DNA of 64,000 bases from Ruegeria sediminis (GTDB lineage: Bacteria > Pseudomonadota > Alphaproteobacteria > Rhodobacterales > Rhodobacteraceae). Below, in pieces: positions 22,744 through 33,831 of the stretch. Location of the stretch: positions 434,001 through 498,000 of the forward strand of contig NZ_VCPD01000003.1 in the NCBI RefSeq assembly GCF_005938215.1, written 5' to 3'. Under the pieces are notes generated by a model that had not been told where the DNA came from, searched no databases, and was given only the letters and a program-made list of their open reading frames with translations. How positions within the stretch are numbered: the stretch's first letter is position 1; each line of letters starts with the position of its first letter. Made by a program: the position numbers and the translations under genes.

Positions 22744-23907
22744 ATGACTGAGATGGTGTATGGCGTGGCCCCTGACCGGGGCGGCGAACCGATCCTTCCG
22801 AAATGGTGGCGCACGATCGACAAATGGACGATGTCCTGCGTCCTGATCCTGTTCGTCATCGGATTGCTTCTGGGGCTGGCTTCGTCGCCGCCGCTGGCGG
22901 CGCGCAACGGGTTCGAGCCGTTCCACTACGTCGAGCGTCAGGCGCTGTTCGGCGGGCTGGCGCTGATCGCGATGCTGCTGACCTCGATGATGTCGCCGAC
23001 GCTGGTCCGGCGGCTGGCGGTGCTGGGTTTCCTCGCCTCCTTCGTGGCGCTGGCCTTCCTGCCCGTCTTCGGCACCGATTTCGGCAAGGGCGCGGTGCGC
23101 TGGTATTCGCTGGGCTTCGCCTCGCTGCAGCCGTCCGAGTTCCTCAAGCCCGGCTTCGTCGTCGTTTCGGCCTGGCTCTTCGCCGCCGCGCACGAGATCA
23201 ACGGACCGCCGGGCCGCCTGTGGTCCTTCGCGCTCTGCATGGCGATCGTCGCCATGCTGGTGATGCAGCCCGATTTCGGGCAGGCCTGCCTGGTGCTGTT
23301 CGGCTGGGGCGTAATGTATTTCGTGGCCGGCGCGCCGATGGTCCTGCTCCTGGGCATGGCGGGGGTCGTCGTGCTGGGCGGGATGCTGGCCTATTCCAAC
23401 TCGGATCACTTCGCGCGCCGCATCGACGGCTTCCTGAATCCCGACGTGGATCCGACCACCCAGCTCGGCTACGCCACCAACGCCATCCGCGAGGGCGGCC
23501 TGTTCGGCGTCGGCGTCGGCGAGGGGCAGGTGAAATGGTCGCTGCCCGACGCGCACACCGATTTCATCATCGCGGTCGCCGCCGAGGAATACGGCCTGAT
23601 CCTGGTGCTGATCATCATCGCGCTCTACTCGCTGATCGTGGTGCGCTCGCTGCTGCGGCTGATGCGCGAGCGGGACATGTTCATCCGCCTTTCCGGCACC
23701 GGCCTTGCCTGCATGTTCGGCGTGCAGGCGATGATCAACATGGGCGTCGCGGTGCGCCTGCTGCCCGCCAAAGGCATGACCCTGCCGTTCGTCAGTTACG
23801 GCGGCTCGTCCCTGATCGCGGGCGGCATCGCGGTGGGGATGCTCCTGGCCTTTACCCGCACCCGCCCGCAGGGCGAGCTTGGGGACATTCTGCGCGGACG
23901 GGGGTGA
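22744..23907 (+). CDS. ftsW: Lipid II polymerase FtsW
   Basis: FtsW is the SEDS-family glycosyltransferase that polymerises lipid II at the septum with FtsI. The 387-residue protein has about ten transmembrane segments, the [24 protein letters not shown] block with its conserved loop, FLNPD, and a C-terminal [12 protein letters not shown] motif typical of FtsW/RodA. Its stop overlaps the murG start by one base (TGATG). The divergent 191-base gap to the amidase gene probably holds promoters for both directions. Confidence 0.95.
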   Translation: MTEMVYGVAPDRGGEPILPKWWRTIDKWTMSCVLILFVIGLLLGLASSPPLAARNGFEPFHYVERQALFGGLALIAMLLTSMMSPTLVRRLAVLGFLASFVALAFLPVFGTDFGKGAVRWYSLGFASLQPSEFLKPGFVVVSAWLFAAAHEINGPPGRLWSFALCMAIVAMLVMQPDFGQACLVLFGWGVMYFVAGAPMVLLLGMAGVVVLGGMLAYSNSDHFARRIDGFLNPDVDPTTQLGYATNAIREGGLFGVGVGEGQVKWSLPDAHTDFIIAVAAEEYGLILVLIIIALYSLIVVRSLLRLMRERDMFIRLSGTGLACMFGVQAMINMGVAVRLLPAKGMTLPFVSYGGSSLIAGGIAVGMLLAFTRTRPQGELGDILRGRG

Positions 23908-25004
23908 TGGGACAACCGTATCTCCTGATCGCCGCGGGCGGCACCGGCGGGCACATGTTCCCGGCCCAGGCACTGGCCGAGACGATGCTCAGGCGCGGCT
24001 GGCGGGTGCGCCTGTCCACCGATGCGCGCGGCGCGCGCTACACCGGCGGGTTTCCCCATTCGACCGAGATCGCCCAGGTCGCGTCGGCCACCTTCTCGCG
24101 CGGCGGGCTGGCGGGCAAGGCGATGGCGGGTCCGGTGATCGCGGGCGGCGTGACCAGCATGGCCTGGCAGATGCTGCGCGACAGGCCCGATGTCGTCGTG
24201 GGCTTCGGCGGCTATCCCTCGATCCCGGCGCTCGGGGCGGCGACGCTGCTGGGCGTGCCGCGCATGATCCATGAACAGAACGGGGTGCTGGGCCAGGTGA
24301 ACCAGATGTTCGCGACCCGGGTGGCGCAGGTCGCCTGCGGCGTCTGGCCGACCGACCTGCCCGAAGGCGCGCGGGGCGTCCATGTCGGCAACCCGGTCCG
24401 CGCCGCCGTGCTGGAACGGGCCGCGGCGCCCTACATCCCGCCCGGCGACTATCCGATGTCGGTTCTGGTGATGGGCGGCAGCCAGGGCGCGCGCATCCTC
24501 AGCGACGTGGTGCCCGGCGCGATCGCCGCCCTTCCCGACGACCTGCGCCGGCACATCCGCGTGTCGCACCAGGCCCGCGACGAGGATGGCGAGCGGGTGG
24601 CGGCCTACTACTCGGAACACGGCGTCCTCGCCGAGGTCGAGCCCTTCTTCCACGACGTGCCCCGGCGCATGTCCGAGGCGCAGCTGGTGATCAGCCGCTC
24701 GGGCGCTTCCAGCGTGGCCGACATCTCGGTGATCGGCCGGCCGTCGGTCCTGATTCCCTACGCGGTGGCCGCCGGCGATCACCAGACCGCCAATGCGCGG
24801 GGGCTGGTGCAGGCCGGCGCCGCCATCATGATCCCGGAAAGCGCCCTTGACGTTTCCTCTCTGGCAGAGCAAATCACCACGATTCTGACCAACCCCAAAG
24901 CCGCGCAGACGATGGCCCGCGCAGCCCTGTCGGTAGGAGTTCCCGACGCGACCGAGCGTCTGGCGGCCCTTGTCGAAGGTCTGGCGCAAAAGGAGACCGC
25001 ATGA
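23907..25004 (+). CDS. murG: UDP-GlcNAc:lipid I N-acetylglucosaminyltransferase MurG
   Basis: MurG makes lipid II on the inner face of the membrane. The 365-residue GT-B enzyme starts with the donor loop [12 protein letters not shown], has [23 protein letters not shown], the second-domain [10 protein letters not shown], and the [11 protein letters not shown] motif that contacts UDP-GlcNAc. The start at 23907 shares a base with the ftsW stop. Its own stop overlaps murC as ATGA. Length and motifs are normal. Confidence 0.97.
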   Translation: MGQPYLLIAAGGTGGHMFPAQALAETMLRRGWRVRLSTDARGARYTGGFPHSTEIAQVASATFSRGGLAGKAMAGPVIAGGVTSMAWQMLRDRPDVVVGFGGYPSIPALGAATLLGVPRMIHEQNGVLGQVNQMFATRVAQVACGVWPTDLPEGARGVHVGNPVRAAVLERAAAPYIPPGDYPMSVLVMGGSQGARILSDVVPGAIAALPDDLRRHIRVSHQARDEDGERVAAYYSEHGVLAEVEPFFHDVPRRMSEAQLVISRSGASSVADISVIGRPSVLIPYAVAAGDHQTANARGLVQAGAAIMIPESALDVSSLAEQITTILTNPKAAQTMARAALSVGVPDATERLAALVEGLAQKETA

Positions 25005-26401
25005 CCCCCGCAACCAAGCTGCCCCAGGACGTAGGCCCCATCCACTTTGTCGGTATTGGCGGCATCGGCATGTCCGGCATCGCCGAGGTGCTGCTGAACC
25101 TGGGCTACCAGGTGCAGGGATCGGACCTCAAGGCGTCGAAGATCACCGAGCGCCTGGCCAAGCTGGGCGCCAGGATCTTCATCGGGCAAAGCGCCGAGAA
25201 CCTGGAAGGCGCCGAGGTGGTGGTGGTCTCGACCGCGATCAAGCCCGGCAACCCGGAGCTGGACGGCGCGCGAGCCCGCGGCCTGCCGGTGGTGCGGCGC
25301 GCAGACATGCTGGCCGAACTGATGCGGCTGAAATCCAACATCGCCATCGCCGGCACCCACGGCAAGACGACCACGACGACGATGATGGCCGAACTGATGG
25401 TGGCCGGCGACTTCGACCCCACCGTCATCAACGGCGGCATCATCCACGCCTACGGCTCGAACGCGCGGATGGGGCAGGGCGAGTGGATGGTGGTCGAGGC
25501 CGACGAATCCGACGGCTCGTTCAACCGCCTCCCCGCGACCATCGCGATCGTCACCAACATCGACCCCGAGCACATGGAGCATTGGGGCGATTTCGAACGC
25601 CTGCGCGCGGGATTCCACGAATTCGTCACCAACATCCCGTTCTACGGCCTTGCCGTCTGCTGCACCGACCATCCCGAGGTGCAGGCGCTGGTGGGCCGGA
25701 TCACCGACCGCCGCGTTCGCACCTACGGATTCAACGCGCAGGCCGACGTGCGGGCGGTGAACCTGTCCTACAAGGGCGGCGTCGCGCATTTCGACATCCA
25801 CCTGCAGCACGAGGACAGGGTGATCGAGGGCTGCACCCTGCCGATGCCCGGCGACCACAACGTCTCGAACGCGCTCTCCGCCGTCGCCGTGGCCCGTCAT
25901 CTGGGCATGAAGGCCGCCGAGATCCGCGAGGCGCTGGCGAATTTCGGCGGCGTCAACCGCCGCTTCACCAAGGTGGGCGAGGTGAACGGCGTCACCATCA
26001 TCGACGATTACGGCCACCACCCGGTCGAGATCGCCGCCGTCCTCAAGGCTGCCCGGCAAGCCAGCGAGGGCCGCGTGATCGCCGTGCACCAGCCGCACCG
26101 CTACACCCGCCTGTCGAACCTGTTCGACGATTTCTGCACCTGCTTCAACGACGCCGATGTCGTGGGCATCGCCGAGGTCTACGCGGCCGGCGAGGACCCG
26201 ATCGAAGGCGCCGGCCGCGACGACCTGGTGGCCGGTCTGGTCCGCCACGGCCACCGCCACGCCCGCGCCATCCACGACGAGGACGAGCTCGAGCGCCTGG
26301 TGCGCGAGCAGGCGCATCCCGGCGATCTGGTCGTCTGTCTGGGGGCGGGGACCATCAGCACCTGGGCCAACAACCTGCCCGGACGGCTGAAACCGGCCTG
26401 A
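25001..26401 (+). CDS. murC: UDP-N-acetylmuramate:L-alanine ligase
   Basis: MurC adds the first stem-peptide residue. The 466-residue ligase begins with [18 protein letters not shown], shows SDLKAS, the ATP loop [12 protein letters not shown] near residue 115, EADESDGSF, and a C-domain [12 protein letters not shown] motif typical of MurC. The start overlaps murG by four bases. It is followed by a 247-base gap before small membrane-protein genes. Cytoplasmic; it uses the UDP-MurNAc made by MurB, encoded about 1 kb downstream. Confidence 0.97.
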   Translation: MTPATKLPQDVGPIHFVGIGGIGMSGIAEVLLNLGYQVQGSDLKASKITERLAKLGARIFIGQSAENLEGAEVVVVSTAIKPGNPELDGARARGLPVVRRADMLAELMRLKSNIAIAGTHGKTTTTTMMAELMVAGDFDPTVINGGIIHAYGSNARMGQGEWMVVEADESDGSFNRLPATIAIVTNIDPEHMEHWGDFERLRAGFHEFVTNIPFYGLAVCCTDHPEVQALVGRITDRRVRTYGFNAQADVRAVNLSYKGGVAHFDIHLQHEDRVIEGCTLPMPGDHNVSNALSAVAVARHLGMKAAEIREALANFGGVNRRFTKVGEVNGVTIIDDYGHHPVEIAAVLKAARQASEGRVIAVHQPHRYTRLSNLFDDFCTCFNDADVVGIAEVYAAGEDPIEGAGRDDLVAGLVRHGHRHARAIHDEDELERLVREQAHPGDLVVCLGAGTISTWANNLPGRLKPA

Positions 26402-26571
26402 ACCATCCCCGAATCGCACCGAAACACCCCGGCAACCGGCACCCGGCGGACGATGCCGCCTGGTCGCCCGGCGAATACCCCGGCGCGCGCCGTGAGGCCG
26501 TTTTGACGACCGTGTTGAGCGTTTTTGCTCTGGTCAACCACACGTTGATCCGGCAGAAGGGACAGGATGCT

Positions 26572-26652
26572 ATGGCCCGTATCGCGGTTCCCGTTCCGGG
26601 CCTTGTTCCGCCCCTGATGACGCAGCCCGTCGCAACAGGAGGAATGCCGTGA
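26572..26652 (+). CDS. Possible 26-residue leader peptide coupled to the first DUF2484 gene
   Basis: A short frame (MARIAVPVPG start) runs from an ATG at 26572, preceded by ACAGGATGCT, to a TGA whose bases overlap the GTG start of the following DUF2484 gene. The overlap resembles the translational coupling seen elsewhere in this cluster. There is no family match that I know of, and the frame could be chance. Confidence 0.3.
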   Translation: MARIAVPVPGLVPPLMTQPVATGGMP

Positions 26653-26906
26653 GCCTGCCCGTCGCCCTCGCCGTGGCCTGGGTCTTCGCCGCGACTTTCG
26701 TGGCCTTTCTGCCAATGCGCCGGCAATTCCTGCCGGGCAGCCTTTTGCTGTTGGCGGCGCCCGTCCTGATCGGGTTTCTCGGCTATCAGCACGGCTGGCT
26801 CGCCGCGGCCGGGGCGCTGGCCGCCTTCCTGTCGATGTTCCGCAACCCGCTGCGCCATTTCTGGCGCAAATGGCGCGGAAACCATGAGGGGGCCGGGACG
26901 GAATGA
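26649..26906 (+). CDS. DUF2484 small membrane protein, copy 1
   Basis: The 85-residue product has two to three hydrophobic segments (PVALAVAWVFAATFVAFL; LLLLAAPVLIGFLG; a shorter third) and a basic C-terminal tail (RHFWRKWRG). It belongs to DUF2484, a family I know from the dcw cluster of Rhodobacteraceae. The GTG start at 26649 has an excellent AGGAGG at 26637-26642. Its stop overlaps the next DUF2484 gene as ATGA. Location between murC and murB suggests a link to wall synthesis or division, but no function is established. Confidence 0.85.
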   Translation: MSLPVALAVAWVFAATFVAFLPMRRQFLPGSLLLLAAPVLIGFLGYQHGWLAAAGALAAFLSMFRNPLRHFWRKWRGNHEGAGTE

Positions 26907-27169
26907 CCACCTCGCTCATCCTCGCCTGCGTCTGGGCCATTGCCGCCAACGTGCTGGCGATGACGCCCAGCCGCGACAACCACTGGACCAACGCCTATGT
27001 CCTGATCGCCATCGGCATTCCGCTGCTTGGTTACGTCACCTACCAGAACGGACCGTGGATCGGCCTGCTGACGCTGGCCGCCGGCATGTCCGTGCTGCGC
27101 TGGCCGGTGATTTACCTGACCCGTTGGACAAAGTCGAAAATGCAGGGCAAGAAGGCTTCCGAAAAGTAA
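26903..27169 (+). CDS. DUF2484 small membrane protein, copy 2
   Basis: This 88-residue paralogue of the preceding gene shares its layout: an N-terminal hydrophobic helix (LILACVWAIAANVLAM), a polar turn (TPSRDNHW), two more hydrophobic stretches and a basic tail (TRWTKSKMQGKK). The four-base overlap with copy 1 indicates coupled translation and probably matched stoichiometry, so the two may form a heteromer. Function is unknown. Tandem duplication followed by divergence is the simplest history. Confidence 0.85.
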   Translation: MTTSLILACVWAIAANVLAMTPSRDNHWTNAYVLIAIGIPLLGYVTYQNGPWIGLLTLAAGMSVLRWPVIYLTRWTKSKMQGKKASEK

Positions 27170-27194
27170 CTCGGATGATTTCGGAGGTTCCGCC

Positions 27195-27488
27195 ATGGGC
27201 AACATCGCCACTCTCTTCTACATGCCCCTGGTGGCGCTGGTCGTCGGTGCGATCGCCGGATTCGTCGCGGGGCGCTGGCTGGGCCTGCGCGGCCTGCTGT
27301 GGCTGATCGGGCTGACCTCGTTCGCGGCGCTGGTCCTGATCGTCATTCTGGCCACCATCGGCCGAGGCGAAGAAGAACAGGCGTTCGGACCCTTCATCTG
27401 GCTGACCGGCGGCGTCCTGCCCTTCCTGTTCTCGGTGATCATGGGCGGCGTTGGCGGGCGCAGCCTCGCCTCGCGGTCGGACGCATGA
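27195..27488 (+). CDS. Small membrane protein of unknown function upstream of murB
   Basis: The 97-residue product has three hydrophobic segments ([58 protein letters not shown]) and a short polar tail. I do not recognise a family. A GGAGG-like sequence (TCGGAGGTTCCGCC) precedes the ATG. Its stop overlaps murB as ATGA, so it belongs to the dcw operon. It is the third small membrane protein in a row at this position. Confidence 0.75.
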   Translation: MGNIATLFYMPLVALVVGAIAGFVAGRWLGLRGLLWLIGLTSFAALVLIVILATIGRGEEEQAFGPFIWLTGGVLPFLFSVIMGGVGGRSLASRSDA

Positions 27489-28411
27489 GCCACCTGCCGA
27501 CCGTCCGGGGGCGGCTCACCGAACGGCGCGAGCTTTCGGAACTGACCTGGCTGCGCGTGGGCGGCCCGGCGGACTGGCTGTTCCAGCCCGCCGACGTGGA
27601 CGACCTGCGCCAGTTCCTGCGCGATTTGCCGCAGGACATGCCGGTCTTTCCGATGGGCGTCGGCTCCAACCTCATCGTCCGCGACGGCGGGCTGCGCGCT
27701 GTGGTGATCCGGCTCGGGCGCGGCTTCAACGACATCTCCGTCGAAGGAACGCGCGTCACCGCCGGGGCGGCGGCGCTGGATGCGCATGTGGCGCGCAAGG
27801 CCGCCGATGCCGGGGTGGACCTGACCTTCCTGCGCACCATCCCCGGCTCGATCGGCGGCGCGGTGCGCATGAACGCGGGCTGCTACGGCAGCTATGTCGC
27901 CGACGTGTTCCGCTCGGCCAGCATCGTCACGCGCACGGGGGAACTGCGCGAGCTTGCGGCCAAGGACCTGAATTTCGCCTACCGGCACACCGATTTCCCT
28001 GAGGGCGCCGTGCTGGTCTCGGCCACCTTCGAAGGCTCTGCCGGAGACCCGGAGAGCCTCAATTCCCGCATGGAAGCGCAGCTGAAAAAGCGCGATGAAA
28101 CCCAGCCCACGAGGGACCGCAGCGCCGGTTCGACCTTCCGCAACCCGGCCGGATACTCCTCGACCGGGCGCGAGGACGACGTACACGACCTGAAGGCCTG
28201 GAAGGTGATCGACGAAGCCGGAATGCGCGGCGCCCGCCGCGGCGGCGCGCAGATGAGCGAAAAGCACTCGAACTTCCTGATCAACGCCGGCGGCGCGACC
28301 GCCGCCGACCTCGAAGGTCTGGGCGAGGACGTGCGAAAAAAGGTTTACGAAACAAGCGGCATCACGCTAGAGTGGGAAATCATGCGGGTCGGTGATCCGC
28401 TGACAGATTAA
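27485..28411 (+). CDS. murB: UDP-N-acetylenolpyruvoylglucosamine reductase
   Basis: MurB is the NADPH/FAD enzyme that reduces UDP-GlcNAc-enolpyruvate to UDP-MurNAc. The 308-residue product has [14 protein letters not shown], the FAD-binding [31 protein letters not shown], the active-site region [11 protein letters not shown], and [16 protein letters not shown] near the C-terminus. This fits the shorter type II MurB. The start overlaps the preceding membrane-protein gene by four bases. Cytoplasmic. Confidence 0.97.
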   Translation: MSHLPTVRGRLTERRELSELTWLRVGGPADWLFQPADVDDLRQFLRDLPQDMPVFPMGVGSNLIVRDGGLRAVVIRLGRGFNDISVEGTRVTAGAAALDAHVARKAADAGVDLTFLRTIPGSIGGAVRMNAGCYGSYVADVFRSASIVTRTGELRELAAKDLNFAYRHTDFPEGAVLVSATFEGSAGDPESLNSRMEAQLKKRDETQPTRDRSAGSTFRNPAGYSSTGREDDVHDLKAWKVIDEAGMRGARRGGAQMSEKHSNFLINAGGATAADLEGLGEDVRKKVYETSGITLEWEIMRVGDPLTD

Positions 28412-28515
28412 AGCCCCGACCGTCAGACCAAAACAGGCAAATTCAGGCGACGGATCAAAGGCATAACGAAACACGGGCCACAGCATAAGGTCCGGGGACA
28501 TTGAGGCGCACGAAG

Positions 28516-29436
28516 GTGGGTAAGTCGAGCAGGACAACCCCCAAAGTGGCGGTATTGATGGGTGGACCCTCGAAGGAACGCGAGGTCTCGCTCAGCAGCG
28601 GGCGCGGATGCGCAGCCGCCCTCAGGGGAGAAGGCTATGAGGTGGTCGAGCTGGATGCCGGCCCCGACCTCTGCGCGCGCCTGGCCGAGTTGAAGCCCGA
28701 CGTGATCCTGAACGCCCTGCATGGCCGCTGGGGCGAGGACGGCTGCGTCCAGGGCATGCTCGAATGGCTGGGTCTGCCCTATACCCATTCCGGCGTGCTG
28801 GCCTCGGCGCTGGCGATGGACAAGCAGCGCAGCAAGGCCGCCTTCCAGGCGGCGGGCCTGCCGGTGGCGCAGAGCGTGATCGTGACCAAGTCCGATGCCA
28901 TGACCGCGCATGTGATGGCGCCGCCCTATGTGGTCAAGCCGAACAACGAAGGCTCCAGCGTCGGCATCTACATCGTGCACGAAAGCGCCAACGCGCCGCC
29001 GCAGCTCTCCGAGGACATGCCCGAGCAGGTGATGGTCGAGCAATACGTGGCCGGGCGCGAACTGACCACCACCGTCGTCGGGGACCGTGCGCTGACGGTG
29101 ACCGAGATCCTGACCGATGGCTGGTACGACTACGACGCCAAGTACAAGCCCGGCGGCTCGCGCCACGTGGTCCCCGCCGAGATCCCGGCCGACATTTTCG
29201 ACCTGTGCATGGACTACGCCCTGCGCGCGCACGAGGCGCTGGGATGCCGAGGCGTCAGCCGCACCGATTTCCGCTGGGACGAGGCGCGCGGCGCCGATGG
29301 GCTGTTCCTGCTCGAGACCAACACCCAGCCCGGCATGACGCCGACCTCGCTGGTGCCCGAACAGGCGGGCAAGCTGGGCATGAGCTTTGGCGAGCTTTGC
29401 GTCTGGATGGTGGAGGATGCGTCATGCAACCGGTGA
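28516..29436 (+). CDS. ddl: D-alanine--D-alanine ligase
   Basis: This ATP-grasp ligase makes the D-Ala-D-Ala used by MurF. Motifs are [16 protein letters not shown] at the N-terminus, [14 protein letters not shown], the ATP-grasp stretch [17 protein letters not shown], and [15 protein letters not shown] with metal-binding residues. The start is uncertain: a GTG at 28516 (306 residues, GAGG about nine bases upstream) gives the typical N-terminus, while a TTG at 28501 would add five residues. There is no ATG at a suitable position. It overlaps ftsQ by 13 bases. Confidence 0.93.
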   Translation: MGKSSRTTPKVAVLMGGPSKEREVSLSSGRGCAAALRGEGYEVVELDAGPDLCARLAELKPDVILNALHGRWGEDGCVQGMLEWLGLPYTHSGVLASALAMDKQRSKAAFQAAGLPVAQSVIVTKSDAMTAHVMAPPYVVKPNNEGSSVGIYIVHESANAPPQLSEDMPEQVMVEQYVAGRELTTTVVGDRALTVTEILTDGWYDYDAKYKPGGSRHVVPAEIPADIFDLCMDYALRAHEALGCRGVSRTDFRWDEARGADGLFLLETNTQPGMTPTSLVPEQAGKLGMSFGELCVWMVEDASCNR

Positions 29437-30434
29437 ACGACCATCACGCCCTGATCGCCTACCGGGAAAAGCCGCTGGCCGGACCGGACGCGGAATTCGA
29501 CAGCGCCGACGCGGGGCCCGCCGCCGCCGAACCTAGGCTGCGCCTCAAGGGCCGCAGACTGCTTGGCCGCGGGGCCCGCAAGGCCGATCCCGCGCCCTCG
29601 CGCCTCAGCTACCGCTTCCAGCGCTGGATGCTGACCCCCGGCATCCGGCTTGGTCTGCGGATCGGGGTGCCGTTCTGCCTGGCCCTGCTGGCGGGCGGCA
29701 TCTTCTTCGCGGACCAGAAACGGCGCGACGCCCTGAACATCTTCGTTTCGGACATCCGCACCTCGATCCAGGAGCGCCCGGAATTCATGGTCAACCTGAT
29801 GGCCGTCGACGGCGCCGGGCCCGGCCTGTCCGAGGACATCCGCGAGGTGGTGCCGCTGGATTTCCCGATCAGCTCCTTTGATCTGGACGTCGATCAGGTC
29901 CGCGACACCATCTCGGGGCTCGATCCGGTGAAATCGGCCAGCGTCCGCATCAAGCCGGGCGGCATCCTGCAGGTAGACGTGGTCGAGCGCCAGCCGGTCG
30001 TGGTCTGGCGCACCCAGGACGGGATCGAACTGCTGGACGAAACCGGCGCGCATGTGGCCGACCTGGCGTCGCGCGCCGACCGGCCGGATCTGCCCCTGAT
30101 CGCGGGCGACGGCGCGGATGAACATGTCGGCGAGGCCCTCGCGCTCATGCGCGCCGCGCGCGGCCTCGGGGACCGGGTGCGCGGCGTGGTCCGAATCGGT
30201 GACCGCCGCTGGGATCTGGTCCTCGACCGCAGGCAGCGCATCATGCTGCCGACCGAACGGCCGGTGCAGGCGCTGGAACGGGTGCTGGCCGTCAGCGAGG
30301 TGCAGGACCTGCTCGAGCGCGACGTGGCCGTGGTGGACATGCGCCTCGGCATGCGCCCGACGATACGAATGACCGAAGCCGCCAGCGAAGAATGGTGGAG
30401 CACAAGAATGACGAAAACCGGGAACGGGCAGTAG
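29424..30434 (+). CDS. ftsQ: Cell division protein FtsQ
   Basis: This bitopic divisome protein links FtsL/FtsB to the ring. The 336-residue chain has a long cytoplasmic tail rich in Arg/Lys (about 70 residues), one transmembrane segment ([16 protein letters not shown]), and periplasmic POTRA and beta domains ([40 protein letters not shown]). The C-terminus is unusually polar. Its start lies inside the end of ddl and ftsA follows after four bases. The call rests on domain pattern and its fixed place before ftsA. Confidence 0.93.
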   Translation: MQPVNDHHALIAYREKPLAGPDAEFDSADAGPAAAEPRLRLKGRRLLGRGARKADPAPSRLSYRFQRWMLTPGIRLGLRIGVPFCLALLAGGIFFADQKRRDALNIFVSDIRTSIQERPEFMVNLMAVDGAGPGLSEDIREVVPLDFPISSFDLDVDQVRDTISGLDPVKSASVRIKPGGILQVDVVERQPVVVWRTQDGIELLDETGAHVADLASRADRPDLPLIAGDGADEHVGEALALMRAARGLGDRVRGVVRIGDRRWDLVLDRRQRIMLPTERPVQALERVLAVSEVQDLLERDVAVVDMRLGMRPTIRMTEAASEEWWSTRMTKTGNGQ

Positions 30435-30438
30435 AGCA

Positions 30439-31776
30439 ATGATGACGGACATCTATCAGTCTCAACGGGCAATGCGGCAGATGCGCCGCCAGGCGATGCA
30501 ACGCGGCGTGGTGGCCATTCTGGATGTCGGCAGTTCCAAGATCGCGTGTCTGGTGCTGCGGTTCGACGGGACCGGGCGGCTGAGCGACGACAACTCGATC
30601 GGGTCGATGGCGGGCCAGACCGGCTTTCGCGTGATCGGCGCCGCCACCACCCGTTCGCGCGGAGTGCAGTTCGGCGAGGTCTCCGCGATGCAGGAGACCG
30701 AGCGCGCCATCCGCACCGCCCTGCAGGCGGCGCAGAAGATGGCCGAGATCCGCGTCGATCACGTCATCGCCTGTTTCTCGGGGGCCAATCCCCGCTCCTA
30801 TGGTTTGGACGCCGAGGTGGATCTGGAAGACCAGCTCGTGACCGAGGCCGAAATCGGGCGCGTCCTGAACGCCTGCGAGCTTCCCGATTACGGCACGGGC
30901 CGCGAGGTGCTGCACGCCCAGCCGGTGAACTTCGCCCTCGACAACCGCTCGGGCCTCATCGACCCGCGCGGGCAATTGGGGCAGACGCTGGCCGTGGACA
31001 TGCACATGCTGACCGTGGACGCGGTGGCGATCCAGAACATCGTGCATTGCATCAAGCGGTGCGACCTGGAACTCGCCGGCATCGCCAACTCGGCCTATGT
31101 CTCCGGCATCTCGGCGCTGGTCGAGGATGAACAGGAACTGGGCGCGGCCTGCATCGACATGGGCGGCGGCACGACCAGCGTGTCGATCTTCATGAAAAAG
31201 CACATGATCTACGCCGACTGCGTCCGCATGGGCGGCGATCACGTGACCAGCGACATCTCGATGGGCCTGGGGGTTCCGACCGCCGTGGCCGAACGCATCA
31301 AGACCTTCAGCGGCGGCGTCCACGCCACCGGGGCCGACGACCGCGACCTGATCGACATCGGCGGCGACACCGGAGACTGGGAGCATGACCGCCGCACCGT
31401 CAGCCGCGCCGAACTGATCGGCATCATGCGCCCGCGCGTCGAGGAGATCCTCGAAGAGGTGCGCGCCCGTCTCGACGCCGCCGGCTTCGACCACATGCCC
31501 AGCCAGCAGATCGTGCTGACCGGCGGCGCAAGCCAGGTGATGGGGCTCGACGGGCTGGCCAGCCGCATCCTGGGCCAGCGCGTCCGCCTCGGTCGCCCCC
31601 TGCGCGTTCACGGCCTGCCGCAATCCGCGACGGGGCCGGGCTTTTCCTCGGCGGTGGGGCTGTGCCTCTTTGCCGCGCATCCACAGGACGAATGGTGGGA
31701 CTTCGAGATCCCGGTCGACAACTATCCCGGCCGCTCGTTCACGCGCGCGGTGAAATGGTTCAAGGACAACTGGTAA
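30439..31776 (+). CDS. ftsA: Cell division protein FtsA
   Basis: This actin-like ATPase tethers FtsZ to the membrane. The 445-residue protein has phosphate-loop VAILDVGSSKIACLV near residue 25, a VHCIKRCDLELAGI segment, IDMGGGTTSVSIF as the second phosphate motif, and VLTGGASQVMGL as the adenosine motif. The C-terminus (FTRAVKWFKDNW) is a plausible amphipathic membrane-targeting helix. A poorly conserved N-terminal extension (MMTDIYQSQRAMRQMRRQ) is basic. A 384-base gap separates it from ftsZ. Confidence 0.96.
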   Translation: MMTDIYQSQRAMRQMRRQAMQRGVVAILDVGSSKIACLVLRFDGTGRLSDDNSIGSMAGQTGFRVIGAATTRSRGVQFGEVSAMQETERAIRTALQAAQKMAEIRVDHVIACFSGANPRSYGLDAEVDLEDQLVTEAEIGRVLNACELPDYGTGREVLHAQPVNFALDNRSGLIDPRGQLGQTLAVDMHMLTVDAVAIQNIVHCIKRCDLELAGIANSAYVSGISALVEDEQELGAACIDMGGGTTSVSIFMKKHMIYADCVRMGGDHVTSDISMGLGVPTAVAERIKTFSGGVHATGADDRDLIDIGGDTGDWEHDRRTVSRAELIGIMRPRVEEILEEVRARLDAAGFDHMPSQQIVLTGGASQVMGLDGLASRILGQRVRLGRPLRVHGLPQSATGPGFSSAVGLCLFAAHPQDEWWDFEIPVDNYPGRSFTRAVKWFKDNW

Positions 31777-32160
31777 GGCCGGCAGCGGCCTTTCCCTTGA
31801 AATCAGGCGCAAATTTTCCGATTTGCGCGGTGACAGCGACGAAGGGCCGTGTTACGGTCCCGATCAGCATCCGAAGAAGAGGTGCGCATCAAGGGTCGAG
31901 CAGACCTGCAAAGACGACGATCCGGCCTTTCCCCGCAACCCTGCGCTGCGGGCCCTCATCGTGTTGTGTCGCCATGCGCCAGACTACGCAACATATGCCC
32001 GGTTCGGCGAAATGCCGCGGGCAAAGGCGCATTTTCTTCCATATTTTGTGGCGATTTTGCGTTTTTGACGTGACGTTTGCCAATTCGGCTTGTAGGATTG
32101 GCTGTGGATAGGCAAGAAAATCCCGCATTGGCGGACATATAACTAACAGGCGGACAGAGC
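31777..32160 (+). promoter_or_regulatory. ftsA-ftsZ intergenic region, probable ftsZ promoter region
   Basis: I see no gene in these 384 bases. An 8-bp hairpin (31807-31814 with 31821-31828) follows ftsA without a U-tract. A TTGACG (32065-32070) is a candidate -35, but no good -10 lies at the right distance. The length, compared with the overlaps elsewhere in the cluster, suggests an independent ftsZ promoter. Confidence 0.45.
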
Positions 32161-33807
32161 ATGACATTGAATCTTTCGATGCCCGGGCAGGATGAACTAA
32201 AGCCTCGGATTACCGTATTTGGCGTTGGCGGCGCAGGCGGCAATGCCGTCAACAACATGATTGAAAAACAACTCGACGGCGTCGATTTCGTGGTCGCGAA
32301 CACCGACGCGCAGGCGTTGCAGCAAAGCCGCTCGCAGTCGCGGGTGCAGCTTGGCATCAAGGTGACCGAAGGGCTGGGCGCCGGGGCGCGCGCCTCGGTC
32401 GGCGCCGCCGCCGCCGAGGAAAGCATCGAACAGATCGTGGATCACCTGGCCGGGGCGCATATGTGCTTCATCACCGCCGGCATGGGCGGCGGCACCGGCA
32501 CCGGCGCCGCGCCGATCATAGCGCAGGCAGCGCGCGAGCTTGGCGTGCTGACCGTCGGCGTCGTGACCAAACCCTTCCAGTTCGAAGGCGCCAAGCGGAT
32601 GCGCCAGGCCGAAGAGGGCGTCGAGGCGCTGCAAAAGGTCGTCGACACGCTCATCATCATCCCGAACCAGAACCTGTTCCGCCTGGCCAACGAAAAGACC
32701 ACCTTCACCGAGGCGTTCTCGATGGCCGACGACGTTCTCTACCAGGGCGTCAAGGGCGTCACCGACCTGATGGTGCGCCCGGGCCTCATCAACCTCGACT
32801 TCGCCGACGTGCGCGCGGTCATGGACGAGATGGGCAAGGCCATGATGGGCACCGGCGAGGCCGAGGGCGAGGATCGCGCCGTGCAGGCCGCCGAAAAGGC
32901 GATCGCGAACCCGCTTCTGGACGAAATCAGCCTTAAGGGCGCCAAGGGCGTTCTCATCAACATCACCGGCTCGCACGACCTGACCCTGTTCGAACTGGAC
33001 GAAGCCGCCAACCGCATCCGCGAAGAGGTGGATCCGGACGCGAACATCATCGTCGGCTCGACGCTGGACACCGACATGCAGGGCATGATGCGCGTCTCCG
33101 TGGTGGCCACGGGCATCGACGCCACCGAGGTTCAGGCCGACATCCCGGTCCCCCGCCGCTCGATGTCGTCGCCGCTGACCCGCAAGGTTTCGGCCGAAGA
33201 GGCCGAGGTTGAGCCGGCCCCGGCTCCGGCCCCCGCGCCGGTGGCCGCGGCTGAACCGGTCGCGGCGCCCGCCGCCCGGGCCGAGCGCGAGCCCTCGCTG
33301 TTCGAGGACATCGACACCGTCGAAGCGGCGCGGGCCGAGCGGAACGAGGATGTCTTCCAGCGCGACGAACCCGAAGTCTCGGACGATGACGGCCTGCCGC
33401 AGCCGGTCTACCAGCCCCGCGTCGCCGAGTTCGAACCGAACCCGGACGCGTTCGAAACCTCGGCCGAGTCTTTCGTCGCCCCCAGGGCTCCGTCGCCCGG
33501 AACGCCGTCGCCCGAGGCCCTGCGGCGCTTGCAGGCCGCGGTGCAGAAAGTGCCCTCCCAGCAGCCGCGCCCGGCGGCCGCTCCGGTCCAGCAAAGGCAA
33601 CCGCAGCAGGCGCAGGAAAAGCCGCGCTTCGGCTTCAACCGGCTGATCGACCGCATGACCGGACACGCCCCGGATACCCCGGCCCAGCCGGTTCGCCAGC
33701 AACCGACCATGCGCCAGCATGACGCTACGGCACCCGCCCGCGACGAGGTCGAGCCCGAGCAGGACAAGATCGAAATCCCCGCTTTCCTGCGGCGCCAGGC
33801 CAACTGA
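32161..33807 (+). CDS. ftsZ: Cell division protein FtsZ
   Basis: This tubulin-like GTPase forms the division ring. The 548-residue chain has a GTPase core (residues about 15-325) with [14 protein letters not shown], the tubulin signature [10 protein letters not shown], and the [11 protein letters not shown] loop. A very long Ala/Pro/Glu-rich linker (about 335-530) follows, and the C-terminal peptide [10 protein letters not shown] binds FtsA and other partners. Long linkers are usual in alphaproteobacteria. A terminator follows at 33832-33855. All GTP-contact motifs are intact. Confidence 0.98.
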   Translation: MTLNLSMPGQDELKPRITVFGVGGAGGNAVNNMIEKQLDGVDFVVANTDAQALQQSRSQSRVQLGIKVTEGLGAGARASVGAAAAEESIEQIVDHLAGAHMCFITAGMGGGTGTGAAPIIAQAARELGVLTVGVVTKPFQFEGAKRMRQAEEGVEALQKVVDTLIIIPNQNLFRLANEKTTFTEAFSMADDVLYQGVKGVTDLMVRPGLINLDFADVRAVMDEMGKAMMGTGEAEGEDRAVQAAEKAIANPLLDEISLKGAKGVLINITGSHDLTLFELDEAANRIREEVDPDANIIVGSTLDTDMQGMMRVSVVATGIDATEVQADIPVPRRSMSSPLTRKVSAEEAEVEPAPAPAPAPVAAAEPVAAPAARAEREPSLFEDIDTVEAARAERNEDVFQRDEPEVSDDDGLPQPVYQPRVAEFEPNPDAFETSAESFVAPRAPSPGTPSPEALRRLQAAVQKVPSQQPRPAAAPVQQRQPQQAQEKPRFGFNRLIDRMTGHAPDTPAQPVRQQPTMRQHDATAPARDEVEPEQDKIEIPAFLRRQAN

Positions 33808-33831
33808 AAGCGGTAACATTATGGTCAGAAG

